From Buxus sempervirens (Eukaryota > Streptophyta > Magnoliopsida > Buxales > Buxaceae), in NCBI GenBank assembly GCA_947561395.2, contig OX387190.1:17168858-17232857 (forward strand): a stretch of DNA of 64,000 bases, given 5' to 3'. The position numbers and the translations under genes are program-made. Shown piece after piece: positions 32,290 through 44,532 of the stretch. The notes beneath the pieces are model-generated. The model had not been told where the DNA came from and searched no databases. It was given only the letters and a program-made list of their open reading frames with translations. Positions within the stretch are counted from its first letter, which is position 1, and each line of letters begins with the position of its first letter.

Positions 32290-33530
32290 ACTTTGGCTTT
32301 GTTGTATCTTTTTATGAATGATGATGTACTTTGTGCCATGGCGGCTATTTTTGATTAAAGCATGAATTTATTGTCACTCTGCTATGTTGTTTGGACTTAA
32401 CAAAACAAGAATTTGAAATAAAAGAATTAATTCCCTCCAAATAGGGCAACTCAGTCTCCGACAGACCACCTCTCTTCATTAATTGCATTACTTCTGGTCA
32501 CTGCGACCACTCATTTCCTTTGATTGCATACCCCCGTTGAGATCGCAAAAACCCGGCAAGTGTTCAAAACACCCCAGACTTTGAGCTCAGATCACACCCG
32601 TCTTATCTTTCCAAGATCATTCGGCAAAAATCCTGTAGGGCACCTAAGCCACCGACGGATGAGTCGGATATTGGTGGAGGAGCGTCTTGGCATAGCCTAC
32701 CCCTTTTAGTGACACCAAAGCCGTCGGTGATTGAATCGGATATTGGCTGCGGAGCGTCCGGGTACTACTAGCCGAATTCTTGTATCACCAAGACCACTGA
32801 CGAATGAGTCAGGATGTAGTCAAGGCAACCTTGAGTGCTGTTTGCTGGCCCCCCTTTTGTGACCATGCGTGGTCCAACCCTGTGATACTGAGCTCAGAAA
32901 AATTCCCCCAAGTTGCAGGTTCTCTTCCCTTGCCCAGACGGCTAAAATAGATCAGCTTAACCCAAGGTTCTCTTCCCTTGCCCAGGTGGCTAAAATAGAC
33001 TAGTCAAACTGGGTTCTCTTTCCCAGCCACTCCCAAACAGCTAAAATAGATCAGCTTTCAGTAGAACCGGGTTCTCTTTCCCAGTCGCTCCTAGGTGACT
33101 AAAATAGATCAGCTTTCAAAAATCAGCCTTCCGAAAAATAGGGTTCTCTCTCCCAGTTACCTGCGGGTAGCTAAAATAGATTCGGTCATTAGGGTTCTCT
33201 TCCCCGGTCGTCTTAGGGCAGCCAAAATAGATCAGTCTTCAAAATTCATTAGGGTTATCTTTCCCGGTTACCTACGGGTAGCCAAAATAGATCAGTTGAT
33301 TCAAAATCAGGTTCTCTTCCCTTGTTGCCTTAGGGTAGCTAAAATAGATCAGTTAGTCCAAATCCAATCAAAAGAAAAAAAAAACTAGCATAAATCGAAG
33401 GAACAAATTCTAGCAAATAAGTTGCATGACTAATTTATGTGAAATTGCACTGATGCCTGTCACTTGTCCATCAGGTACCAAAATTGCTTCCAGAAGCCCG
33501 TACCTGCTAAGACCGAGGAAAAGACTCGAT
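32290..33530 (+). mobile_element. ORF1-gag intergenic region of main Ogre
   Basis: About 1.2 kb without a coding frame. From 32649 to 32830 there are three diverged copies of a 'CGGATGAGTCGGATATTGG' unit, and from 32919 a longer repeat array. The last 100 bp are in frame with gag, but I take ATG 33531 as its start. Confidence 0.6.
32919..33360 (+). repeat. Eight ~50-70-bp repeats GGTTCTCTTCCC...CTAAAATAGATCAG
   Basis: The landmark (G)CTAAAATAGATC or GCCAAAATAGATC occurs near 32941, 32989, 33040, 33099, 33170, 33221, 33281 and 33338. Each copy starts with a GGTTCTCTTCCC-type pyrimidine tract followed by C(T/C)(T/A)GG. Together they look like repeated pyrimidine-tract/AG-containing segments between ORF1 and gag. 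Confidence 0.85.
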
Positions 33531-35018
33531 ATGGATCAGCCAGGAGAGCAGACACCGCTAGGGCAACATCCGGCAGAATCTAGCCAAGCACAAACAGTCA
33601 ATGAGATGCAACAGAGAATTGACAGTATGGGTTCCGTCATCCAGGAACTCATGGTAGAGCTAAGGGAATTGAAGCAAGTTCCCCCAGTAAGGCCGGCTGC
33701 CCACCAGCCGCAGCCGCAGTTCCCGCCGCCAGCAGAGATGGCACCACCACCGCATTCGGTACATCCCCCTCCCGTGGCGCAACCACCACCACCACCAGCT
33801 CCGTTCCACATACCACAGCAGGATCAGTTCTTACCTGTCCATCTGGGGCAGGATGACGAAGACTGGTAAAGAAACCCAAGAAGCGCAATTTGAGGGAAAA
33901 TTAGCAGCAGTAAGAGAAGAAAACAAAGCAGAACTGGCCACCATGAGAAAGCTTCTCAAACAGCTCCAGCCCAGTACAGTGCAGAGCGAGGCTACGCTTG
34001 AAAACCTCTGCCTCTTTTTTGACATCCAGCTCCCGACTAAGTTCAAGTGCCCGGAGTTGCACCAGTTTGACGACACGGGTTGCCAACTAAACCATCTGAT
34101 GTCTTATTCTGGCGACATGTGCCAGTACGCCAAGGAGGAACGAATCATGGTGCAGTTCTTCCAGAAGTCGCTAACCGGAGCAGCTTATTCTTGGTTCTTG
34201 AGTCTGGACAAGGCTAAGATAAAAACATGGAATGACCTGCGGCAGTCTTTATCCAACAGTACCGCCTGAACAGTCAGATCGTACAGACCAGGGTAGAACT
34301 GTAGAGATTGACTAAGAAGAGTCAGGAATCAGTGTGAGAGTATGCCAAGCAATGGAAAGAATTGGCAGCGTTAGTGCAGCTGCCGCTATTGGAGCAAGAG
34401 ATGACGTCATTGTTTATTGCGTCATTGGGACAGCCGTTCTTCACTTTGCTGCTGGGGCAAAGCACATCGAACTTCAACGACTTGATCTTAACCACGGATC
34501 GGATTGAGGATGCAGTAAGAGCTGGGAAAATAGATGGCAGTGGGCAGAGTTCTACACCCAGAAGGCCAGTAACAGGGCAAGCCAGTAGAAGCCAGGGGCA
34601 GGAGCCCAGGAGACAGGAACAGCAGGCGGTTAACTATGTATACCCTGCACAACCCCACCATTTCTCTCAAAAGCCAGAGGCGGTAGCACCCCAAGGGACC
34701 GGGCAGACTGCCTACCAAGGGGTGAGAAGGATGAGAGAGGAGATGGAGGCCAGAATGAAGCGGGTTTTCACTCCCCTGCCCTATGCTCCAACAAAGTTGC
34801 TACCAACTTTGCTAAAGAAGGGATACGTACAAGTCAAGCCTCCAAATCCCAGATTGGTTAACTCTAGAAGCTACAATGCGTCAGAACGGTGCGAGTACCA
34901 CTCCGGTGCACCTGGGCATCATACCAATTGGTGCTGGGATCTAAGGCACGATATCCAAGACTTGATCGACAGTAAGCGCATCATGGTGGACCCCTGGCAC
35001 CACCCGCTCAGACCCTAG
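33531..35018 (+). pseudogene. Main Ogre gag
   Basis: The N-terminus is Q/P-rich (residues ~60-100 are mostly P, Q and H). It is followed by the capsid-like core: KFKCPELHQFDDTG, MCQYAKEERIMVQFF, LTGAAYSWFLSLD and WNDL. The C-terminus contains FTPLPYAPTKLLPTLLKKGY and a CEYHSGAPGHHTNWCWDLRH knuckle of the CX2H...HX4C kind typical of Tat gag. Gag would build the virus-like particle and hold the RNA. The frame changes near 33860 and near 34240, with extra stops at 34270-34345; the reading frame returns to the original phase at about 34350. Confidence 0.88.
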
Positions 35019-35086
35019 CAGCCGGCATAACTACCAATCCTCTCCCAGATCACTCAAAGGCCTCCGCTAGTAAGACGACCAATCAA

Positions 35087-36058
35087 GTGAGCAGTGATCA
35101 GGGCACCGGGCAGCTCGACCCCTCAGTACTAATTGGACGACCAGGGCAGACAATGAAGGTGCAACTCCAAATGGGAGCCCAAATGGCAGCAATGACCATT
35201 GTTGGGAAGAATGAAGAGGGTGCTCCGCTGAAAGAACCCAAGGCTAAGGAAAATACAGAGGCTTACATTTGTGTAATAGAGGATGAACCTCAGAGCAGCG
35301 AAAAATTCATGGGGCCATGGAACCCGATGCAATGTGGATGGATCAGTGACTCCCCGTCCCCTCCACGCAGAGAAGGAGTGGGCAGTTCCAGTGGACTCCA
35401 GGTCCGGGATAGACCTCAGATCTCGGACGCATCCGTGGGCAATTTGAAGGTGCCTCCCCAGTTATCCACCGAATGGCCGCCAGAGGGCATGTCTGCGACA
35501 TCAAAGCTAAACCCATATCTAGCATACTCTGTCGACTCATCATCACTCGAGTCTGATCCCGCCCTCCCATGCGACGTGTGTGAATGGTTCGGCCTTCCTC
35601 GTGTCGCAGAGGAAGAGGAACTGCCATCCACTCCTGAACTTGCAAACCCACCTGATCCGTACGAAAGCTCGGATGAATCTGCTAATACAGACTCGGAAGA
35701 CACATCAGCAAAGGAAAGTAAGGCCGTGAACGTCATTGAAGAGGATGGCAGTAGTTCCCTCCCAGATCTCCCTCTGGTGCACTTCCACCCAACTAGAGAC
35801 CAGGAATTCTTCTACCCCACTCCCATCTCTAGCCCCAACCCTTCAACCCTTAACATTTTCGACATCATGGACTTCCCTCCGCAAGACCCTTTCTCCCTCT
35901 CGTTTGAGCCACCAACCCTAAACCTCTCAAAACTCAACCTTAAACCCCCTTCGTACAATGCCGTACCCCCATCTTACCTCGCCAAACCTTTCTACCATCA
36001 AGCTACCTCCACCACCACCGTTGAGACAGAAATTGACCGAATCACCCGATCCGGTTGA
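35087..36058 (+). pseudogene. Gag-protease linker region of main Ogre
   Basis: An open frame of 323 codons, acidic and proline/serine-rich, with no enzymatic domain. It ends EIDRITRSG before TGA at 36056; the (I/L)TRSGR motif commonly precedes Tat protease, and the stop is where CGA (R) is expected. Between 36059 and 36254 the frame continues with a C13-like run (about 36068-36080) and further stops, so linker and protease were probably once one protein. Confidence 0.65.
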
Positions 36059-36254
36059 TATGTAAATACAGACCCCCCCCCCCCCATCCGCACCAAAGGA
36101 GGGAGATGAGGCATAAGCCAAAAGGAAGGAAAAATGGAAGGATGTGGTTACAGAGTTGCCACAGACCCTCAAAAGAAAGGGAAGAGCCACCGAAGAGGAG
36201 ATTATAGATTTGCACCACAGTGTTTTTACTCCAAACTGCGATCTCCTCCAGTAG

Positions 36255-37265
36255 TTGAACAAAGTACCTGCCCAAATCTCCATAATACGACTCCTGATTA
36301 ATTCGGAAAAGCACAGGGCAGTGCTGATGAGGGTTTTAGGTGAAGCACACGTACCAGAAGGCATTGACCCCGAGCAGCTAGGGGCAGTGGTTTCAGTAAT
36401 CACGGCACCCCCAGTTATCTCATTTTCCACAACCGATCTACCGCCTGAGGGGGACAACCACACCGAACCGCTTTACATAATGGTGAAGTGTGCGGATCTT
36501 ATCGTAAAGCGTGCAATGATCGACAACGGGTCAGCCCTGAATATATGCCCGGTGAGGACATTCCACAGTTTACAATTAAGCCCCAACCTAATCAAGCCAA
36601 GTGGGCACAATGTCCGAGGATTCGAGAATGCCAGGAGAGAATCGCTAGGGGAAGTTACCTTGGAGGTCATGATTGCGGATAGGCCCTTCACCATGGATTT
36701 TGAGCTCATGGATATCAACACCTCGTTTAACCTATTGATTGGGAGGCCTTGGTTGCATCAGGCAGGAGCCGTATCTTCCACATTGCATAGAATGGTCCAG
36801 TTTATATCGGGTACTGAGCTTATAACGGTACATGCCGAGGATCACCGGGAATTCGAAAGGGTCGGAGTACCCTATGTGGACTATGAATTACCCACCACCC
36901 TCAATTTCCAAGCTGTGGAGATGGTACAGGTAAACCACATCCCTGAATCTGAAAGGGGACAACGACTCCCGAAGAAAAGAATAAAGGACATGTTCAGCGC
37001 TGCTGACTGCGCAGATTGGGGTCTTCGAGCTGGCGAAGGATTGGGCAAATACAAGCAAGGCATCAAGGTGGCCGTCCGACCTTATGAGCAGACCACTGGG
37101 TTTGGACTTGGATTCAAGCCACATCCAAAAGACTACTCCCGACTCCTTGGGAACCGTGCCGAAAGGAAAAGAGCTAGGACTAAAGAAAGAGACCCTCACT
37201 GGCCCATTTGCATGCACGAGAGCTTGTACCACCGCTTCACTAACATGGAGTGTGAAGCGGCCTAG
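36255..37265 (+). CDS. Aspartic protease plus G-patch segment of main Ogre (open segment)
   Basis: Retropepsin-like domain: AMIDNGSALNICP (active site D-N-G rather than the usual D-S/T-G), then FTMDFELMDINTSFNLLIGRPWLH (the ILGRPWL-type flap and C-terminal helix). A glycine-rich G-patch follows (GLRAGEGLGKYKQG ... TGFGLGF). Both domains are known in this order in Tat elements. The protease would cut the polyprotein. The 336-codon segment is uninterrupted, but it is flanked by stops in the same phase: TAG at 36252 (QL expected) and TAG at 37263, after which the frame goes on as 37323-39005. It is one piece of a decayed polyprotein, not an independent gene. Confidence 0.85.
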   Translation: MNKVPAQISIIRLLINSEKHRAVLMRVLGEAHVPEGIDPEQLGAVVSVITAPPVISFSTTDLPPEGDNHTEPLYIMVKCADLIVKRAMIDNGSALNICPVRTFHSLQLSPNLIKPSGHNVRGFENARRESLGEVTLEVMIADRPFTMDFELMDINTSFNLLIGRPWLHQAGAVSSTLHRMVQFISGTELITVHAEDHREFERVGVPYVDYELPTTLNFQAVEMVQVNHIPESERGQRLPKKRIKDMFSAADCADWGLRAGEGLGKYKQGIKVAVRPYEQTTGFGLGFKPHPKDYSRLLGNRAERKRARTKERDPHWPICMHESLYHRFTNMECEAA

Positions 37266-37322
37266 GCCATTGAAAACATAGTCCCCCAAGGGTGGGAAGA
37301 TGAGTTTCAGGACACCCCTACC

Positions 37323-40245
37323 ATGGAAGAAGATCACCTACAAGACCTGGCTCAGATGCTCTGGAAAGAGCCAACATCTATGGAAATAATTGGAAATACC
37401 GTGGAGGTAGACCCATTGGCTCCTGGGGGATTGCCAGATGACTTACCAGCGCTGGTCGCCTTGGAAACCGTCGGCGATGTCACCGTGGCCTTCGCCCCGC
37501 CAGATGAACCGGTTATCTCTGAAGGGATACCAGCCTTTCCTATGGCAGCTGTAGAAGCACCGCCACCCACTCCCATTGAAGAATCCAAAGAAAAAGATCC
37601 GATCATGTATGTCTGCATGATAGAAGGGTGGGACAGCTCAGGAGCGCCGAGCCATCGACCATGGTCTCCTCCTCCACCTCCCTATGTCCCGCACCCCGGA
37701 ACAAGGGACAGGTTGAACCGGATGTTCCGCAGCATGCCTCAGGTGCTAGGGCCAGTACCCGAAGAAGTGTACCATGCAGCTTATGGCAAATGGGCAACAC
37801 CAGCTTACTCCTCCACGGTGCCTGGGATACCAACCGGAATACCTATAGTTGTCGCACCGCCCAGGGTTGACCTTGCCAATGAAGTCACAATCGCCTATAT
37901 GCCGCCTGAGGACGAGATACCGATGGCAATTCCCCTCAGCGGATCATGGGTAACAGTATTTTCAGACAGCGCTCCCCGATCAGAGAGAAATCAGAACAAG
38001 CTGGCAGCGGGCGTAGCACATAATCCCATATGTATCTCATCTGATGACAGCGCCAACATGGTACTAGCTGGAGAACTAGAGGCGGCGGTCATCATCAACA
38101 AGGAAGGCAAGGCACCACTAAAGAACTGGAGCGCCATGCCTTTTGCTATTAGCAAAGCTACGATTCCAAAGGGGGTTTCTGTTACCTCTGAGATTTCTGT
38201 TGTAGCTACTGCTGAAACTTTTAATGAATATCTGAATGTTTCCTACTACTTGCATCTATTTGAAAATGAAAACGACAAAAATAAGCAACTCGAACAATGC
38301 AATCCTAGTATCGATCCCGACACACACCTAGAAGATCTGGTGCACGGGATAGGTAATAAAATTGCCATAATTGAACAAAAAGAACAAAAAGAAATTGAAA
38401 AGCCAATACAGATGACAATAATAAATGAAACGCATGAGCCAGTGTCTAATCCTGAAAACGAGCAAGAACTCAATGAATCAGGTTGGGGCACTTGCCCATT
38501 GCAGCAAAAGGATTCAGACATCGTCCCCTGTGAGTCTTTTGAGCCTGAGGACGACGATGAATCATGGGAGACCCCGCTTGAAATCCAACTTGAATTGGAA
38601 AGGCATGAAAAGGGTCCCCAGGCTAACATTGAGGAAACAGAGCCAATTGACATAGGTGAAATGGCACAATCAAGGATCCTCCAAATTGGTAAAAACCTGT
38701 CACCATTATTGAGAAAACAGATGTTTGATTTTCTTAAATCTTATTCTGACGTGTTTGCATGGTCATACGAGGATATGCCCGGGTTAGACATAGACTTGGT
38801 TGTGCATCGATTACCAACAAAGTCTGAGGCCGTACCTATGAAACAGAAGCTCAGGCGCACGAAGCCGGAATGGGCCCTGAAGATCAAGGAAGAGGTCACC
38901 AAGCAGTTGGACGCCGGATTCTTGCAAGTAACTCACTATCCGAAGTGGTTAGCCAACATCGTGCCAGTTTCCAAAGAAAAACGGGAAAGTCAGGATGTGT
39001 ATTGACTACAGAGATCTGAATAGAGCAAGTCTGAAGGAAGACTTCCCATTACCGCACATTGACGTACTGGTAGACACTACAGCAACGCATTCGATGTTCT
39101 CTTTCATGGACAGTCTCTTGTTACAACCAGATAAGGATGGTACCGGAGGATATGGAGAAAACATCCTTTATCACGCACTGGGGCACTTACTGCTACCGCG
39201 TGATGCCGTTCGGACTGAAAAATGCGGGTGCTACGTATTAGTGTGCAATGACCTCAATATTCCACGACATGATGCACAAGGAAATGGAAGTATATGTGGA
39301 TGACATGATAGCAAAGTCCAAGGAAGAAGAGGACCACTTGGTGAACCTTGGGAAAATGTTCGACAGACTCAGAGAGCACAAACTCCGGCTCAATCCAAAC
39401 AAGTGCGTATTTGGAGTTACTTCAGAAATGTTGCTCGGATTCATAGTGGGCAAGCGAGGCATTGAAGTAGACCCCGTCAAGGCAAAGGCAATTTTGGAGA
39501 TGCCTCCTCCGTCAACAGAGAAAGAAGTGAGAGGGTTCCTGGGCAGGTTGCAGTATATCAGTAGGTTCATTGCGCAGATGACTCCTTTGTGTGAGCCTAT
39601 ATTCAAGCTACTAAAGAAGGATAACCCTGTGGTTTGGAATGAAGACTGCCAAGTGGCGTTCGATAAGATCAAGGCTTATCTGATGAGTCCGCCGACATTG
39701 GTCCCGCCAATCCCAGGACGACACTTGATTATGTATCTGACAGTCTCTAAGACAGCTGTAGGGTGTGTTTTAGGGCAGCACGATGAGAAAGGACGGAAAG
39801 AGCAAGCAATCTACTACTTGACCAAGAAATTTACCAACTTCGAAGTCAGATACACAGTGCTTGAAAAGACGTGTTGTGCCCTGGTCTGGGCAGCTTAGAA
39901 GCTCCGGCATTATATGCTCAGTCACACGGTCTTGCTAATCTCCCATCTGGATCCTTTGAAATACATCTTTGAGAAGCCGATCTCCACTGGCCGGGTTGCC
40001 AGGTGGTAAGTCCTTTTATCTGAATACGACATTGTCTATACAACTAGAAAGGCGATAAAAGGGCAAGCTGTGGCAGATCACTTGGTGGAGCATCTCCTAC
40101 CAAACTACCAACCACTCCTGACTCACTTCCCGGATGAAGATGTGATGTGTACCGAGTCCACAGAAGAGGTAGAAGAAACCAAGTGGCAAATGTTCTTTGA
40201 CGGGGCAGTCAATGTGAATGGAAAAGGAATCGAAGTAGTGCTAAT
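37323..40245 (+). pseudogene. Main Ogre pol: linker, RT, first RNase H and start of second RNase H
   Basis: Residues 1-450 form an acidic, proline-rich linker without known domain. RT starts near 38740 (DVFAWSYEDMPGLD, PVSKEK, then MCIDYRDLNRA in the next phase). Frame breaks lie near 38990 and 39110. The third phase holds YVDDMIAKS (RT active site), LRLNPNKC, GFIVGKRGIEVDP and FLGRLQYISRF, then a classical RNase H with TVLEKTCCALVW and TAG stops at 39896 and about 40007. A second RNase H, the archaeal-type domain of Tat elements, begins KWQMFFDGAVN near 40180. It stops at 40245 where the gag-only element is inserted, and continues at 47077. Confidence 0.9.
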
Positions 40246-43200
40246 TGTAAAACACCGAATTTTCAGTAAATAAATAAATAATAATTAAATATGAATATCT
40301 TGAATGTCAATATATTTGTCAAAATAAATTAGAGAATAAACTTGGAAATTTTGGAAGAAATTGAATGGGTAGATGTGAAATATTAAGAGAAGGGTATTTC
40401 GGTCAATTCACATTAATTATTGGTAAATAATTAAACACATTAATTAAAATTGTTATTAAACTTGAGAAATAATAATAGATTTAAGTTGGGGTTTAGATTG
40501 TCTATTAACAATGATATTTAAAACTTAGTAATTGGAATAATGGCATATTGGTAATTATGTTTGATTTGAAGCCTAAAGTCGAGGAGATGAGAATTTTATT
40601 GAAGGATATTAATTATAATTATAGATGATCACACTGATAGAGGAGATCCGGAGTTTGACGCGGATCTGACCGTTGGATCGCGAGATATCGAGTTAAGTAT
40701 GGATTAACAGTCCTTATTAAGTCTAACAGGTGGATAAGTATGGAACATGATCCTAGGGAGATGCATGGGATCAGATGAGAATAAAATAGGGTTTTTTTAT
40801 ATTTGGGGTTGATCGTATGTCTTGTTTTGGGTTTTTGACGGCTAAAGGGAAGAATAACAAAAGAGAGAGAGAGATCGAGAGGAGAAGGAGGAAGAGAGCA
40901 TATCTCTGGTTTCTCATCGTTCCCGGAGTGTCTCTTGTCTGCGAAGAGGAGAGGAAGACGCTGGTTGGAAGAAGAAAGGATCTTGGGCGAACAGAGGTAG
41001 GTAGCACTTCGTTTAACGCTTGTTTTGTGTTTATGGGATTATTCAATTCGAGTTGCATGATCTTTTATGTTGTAAATATATGTATATTGTCTGATATTAA
41101 TTTATGTGAATGTTAGAAGCGATTAGAGCACAAAAAATGATTTTTAGAAACTCGGTTCGTCGTTTTGGTTAGAGCGCCGAGCATGCCGGTACTCAGCGCT
41201 CCTCGGTGATGTTCAGCGTTCGTTGAAAAATTTCGAGCGCCCGAGACCGCCGACTGACGGTCGATCGGTGCTTGTTCTACTTAAAACGACTAACGCGTTT
41301 ATGAAACACGTAACACTGAAGAGCGCCGACCTCGCCTATCACCAGTGATCCTAGGCGATCAATGTAAAACACGAAATTTACGCTTGTAATGATTACAAGC
41401 CTATTTTCTAATAACTTTTATTAAATTTTAGTGAACAACACCAATTTGCAATAACTTCTATTTTAACTTTATTGAATAATACTAAAATGTAATAATTCTT
41501 ATTAAACTTTATTGACTAATACCGAACCTTAATAACTTTTGAAATCTTTAACCAAACCTTAATTAAAACCTATTACTTTAAAAACCACCTACGTACCATA
41601 TTAAATAAATAAATTTCTTTTATAATAATACAGTATTAGACCCGCACTCTAGCGTACATGTTATGTGTTCAATTTCCGGTGTAATTAAATATTGTCTAAC
41701 ACTAAATCAGGATGTCACGTAAAACTTATTTAAATGTACTGAACAAAATATTATAATAAACTGAGGAACTGTTTAGAACCAAATTTTGAATTATCAACTA
41801 AACATGAACCTAATATGCTATAAATAATAATGGAATTGAGAATTATTTGTGTATTGGCTTGGTGGCCAGTTTTATTGATAACCTGCTTGGTGGCAGAGAT
41901 GTATTGTATATTACCTGCTTGGTGGCAGAGATTATAACCTGTTTGGTGACGGAGACCTTAACCCGCTTGGTGGCGGAGACCCTAACCCGTTTGGTGACGA
42001 AGACCCAACCTGCTTGGTGGCAGAGATAACCCACTTGGTGGCAGAGACCCTAACCCGCTTGGTGGCGGATACCCAACCTGTTTGGTGCCAGAGATAACCC
42101 GCTTGGTGGCGGAGACATCCGCTTGGTGGCGGAGACATTACCCGCTTGGTGGCGGAAACATTACCTCCTGTGAGAGAGACATATTTCCTCCTGTGGGGCA
42201 GATGTATTTCCAATGGATTGCATCCTACAGGAGAGGTACCTCATGTGAGGGAGATGTAATTATGCGTGATTGCATCCCACATGAGGGATGGGTACGTGAG
42301 TTACTACTGAAAGGTGAGAAAGCTATCTCCTGCGGTAGAGGTAGATGCTGTGTGTCCACATCCTGCAGTCGAGTTATGCTATCTCCTGCAGGGGAAACCT
42401 GTAGTCGCAGAGATGTGCATTCTCCTGCGGAGTAGTGTGGGTACTATGTGTTTACGTCCTGCGGCAGAGGTAGGCTACTACCTGAAGGTGGGCTTCCACT
42501 GTTGATTATATGATTGATTCTGGGATTGATTGATCGGTTTAGACATATCTAACAAGATTGTTTATTTAAATGAAATGCTTAAATGTCATAATTGTACAGA
42601 ACTGCTAAGACTTAGTTTAAATTGTTAAAAATTGAATATTAGGGAATTATGAAATAAGGGTTAAATTGTTCTTAAGGAAATACAAAATAAAATAAATTGA
42701 AACCAGGTACTTATGACTTATAATACATTGTTCTAATAATTGAAACGAAATTTACATAATAAACTTTCTTTATTTAGAGCACTGTTTTGAGAATGATTTT
42801 ATATTGTGATTAATCGTTTACCTCACCGACTGTTATTACTTGATTATTTTACCGAGCATGAAACCACTATTATTTTCCTTATCTATATAAATTGTTTTCT
42901 ACATGCATAGTGTTATCTACTGAGATATTCGTATCTCACCCCTACTTTATATTCTATTTTTCAGGTCATCTGGGAGAGGACGCCATGGGTTAGACTGATA
43001 GTGGGTTGAAGTCTAGAAAATCCTGAAGACAAGTGTAGGACATTTTATATAGTTGTATTTATCCTCTTGGATTAATAGTAGGTGATCTAGAAGGATTTAT
43101 CAGTTAGTTAAATTTGTAGTTGCCTTTCATTTGATTAATTAATGTAATAGGATGATTCAGTTTCTAATAAATGATTTAAGCTTCCTAGCACTCTGATAAA

Positions 43201-43309
43201 TCTTAGTTCTTTATTTCCTTATATTTGAATTGATTGTAATGTACCACAAGTTAATGCCATGATCCGAGTCAAAATGAGAAAAAAAATGACCCGAATTCGG
43301 GGCGTTACA
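40246..43309 (+). mobile_element. 5' LTR of the gag-only element
   Basis: TGTAAAACACCGAATTTTCA to CCGAATTCGGGGCGTTACA. Landmarks: AGGTAGGTAGC donor-like site near 40998, GAGCGCCGAGC-type GC-rich segments (41163-41370), a CTTGGTGGC minisatellite (41855-42165), ACTGAGATATTCGTATCTC near 42920 and TTTTTCAGG near 42960. The two ends are inverted repeats of each other (TGTAAaaC.CCGAATT / AATTCGGGGCGTTACA). Confidence 0.88.
41855..42165 (+). repeat. CTTGGTGGCAGAGA minisatellite in the LTR
   Basis: About 13 copies of (G/A)CTTGGTGGC(A/G)GAGA or TTTGGTGACGGAGA separated by short ACCC/CCTAACC spacers, period about 20-36 bp. The 3' LTR carries about ten (46850-47077). The truncation point of the 3' LTR lies inside this array. 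Confidence 0.9.
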
Positions 43310-43312
43310 AGG

Positions 43313-43325
43313 TGGTATCAGAGCA
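43313..43325 (+). other. Primer binding site (tRNA-iMet type) of the gag-only element
   Basis: TGGTATCAGAGCA, three bases after the LTR end. TGGTATCAGAGC is the well-known plant primer site complementary to the 3' end of initiator tRNA-Met. Confidence 0.95.
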
Positions 43326-43449
43326 TTTGGTTCTTGCGCCCTAGGTTTTAGAGAACCTTAGGCGGGTCTTGGGGAGTGATACGCTAGATAGAACCCCTAG
43401 GAATATCATTAGGGAGAGTTCCTATTTGATTGTTTGTGGTATTTTGCAG

Positions 43450-44532
43450 ATGACTAGTAGAGGACGGCGAGCACAAGCCGATATTCCTGATGAGAGGGTT
43501 GAGGCTAGAGAGCAGTAGTATAATGCCCCACCACCAGGTGGTAACATTTGGGCCATGATGGGCACCTTGGCAGATCTCCTTGCCAAGGAGAGGGAGGAGA
43601 GATTAAGTCAAAAGGAGAATGGAAGTAGTAATGGACGAAGAGATGGAGATGCTCTAGTACAGCATGATGAGATACGGGCAACACGAGACTTGGAGTAGTT
43701 TTGTAAGATGGATCCTCCGATCTTTAGAGGATTGCCAGATCCTATGGAGGCAGAGCGTTGGATTATGAGGATAGAGTGGATATTCGAGGCTATGGATTGC
43801 CCAGATGATAGGAGAGTGAGATTGGTATCATTTCTTTTCGAAGGGGAGGCAGCTCATTGGTGGAGAGCTGTGAAGAGGCAGGACCCCTAGGTAGTCCGCA
43901 TGTCATGGAATAGTTTTGTTGATAGATTCTATGGGCAGTACTTCTCCGATGAGATTCGCTTACAAAAGGAGTGAGAGTTTATGGATATATCTCAAGGGGA
44001 GCAAACAGTGGCTCAATATGTGGCATACTTTTCTGAGTTGTCGAGGTTTGCGCCTCACATGGTGCAGGATGAGAAGAGGAAGACTGAGCACTTTGAGAAG
44101 GGTCTGAGGTAGGATATTAGGAGTATGTTGACGGTTTTTGTCTGCACCGAGTACAACGACATAGTGCGAAGAGCCACTAGAGCAGAAGGGGATATAAATT
44201 CGAGAAATGAATTAGATTTGAGGAAACCATATCCAATCAGAACAGAGAATTCTCCATGTCCAGGATATGAGTTGAGAAAGTATTTTGATGGAAAGAAAAG
44301 GCAGCGTAGTGATTTTGAAGGTCAAGGGGGAAGTGAGAATTATGGAGTATCACTAGAAGGAAATAAGGGTAGGAGAACTAATGGGAATTGTAGTGGATGT
44401 GGGCGTTTTCATGTACCTGGCCCATGTTATGCATTGCCAGGAGGTTGTTTCAGGTGTGGAAAGTTTGATCATAAGATTTCCGCATGCCCTCACCCAGCAA
44501 CTTACCAGCAATTGCGGATTAGAAACCCTTAG
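43450..44532 (+). pseudogene. Gag of the nested element, with several stops
   Basis: ATG at 43450 (MTSRGRRAQA). The retrotrans-gag core contains PPIFRGLPDPMEAERWI, FLFEGEAAHWWRAV, SWNSFVDRFYGQYF and TVAQYVAYFSELSRFAP. The C-terminus carries CSGCGRFHVPGPC and a CCHC knuckle CFRCGKFDHKISACP (44446-44490). In-frame stops occur near 43516, 43696, 43888, 43972 and 44110. Four are TAG where Q, W or R is likely and one is TGA, all explainable by single C-to-T or G-to-A changes, with no frameshift. A gag that kept its phase but gained only transitions suggests methylation-driven decay after insertion. Confidence 0.88.

Noticed and set aside
32640..32850. Possible hammerhead ribozyme (GATGAG near GGATATTGG repeats)
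   Set aside because: The conserved CUGAUGA and GAAA core is not present in the right order.
37323..40245. Endogenous pararetrovirus (RT plus RNase H)
   Set aside because: Flanking LTRs, primer site, polypurine tract, integrase tail and ORF1 place it in the Tat/Ogre Ty3-gypsy lineage; no movement or coat protein is seen.
41847..42505. Frames of 60-117 codons in the LTR of the gag-only element
   Set aside because: Products of the CTTGGTGGC minisatellite and neighbouring repeats.
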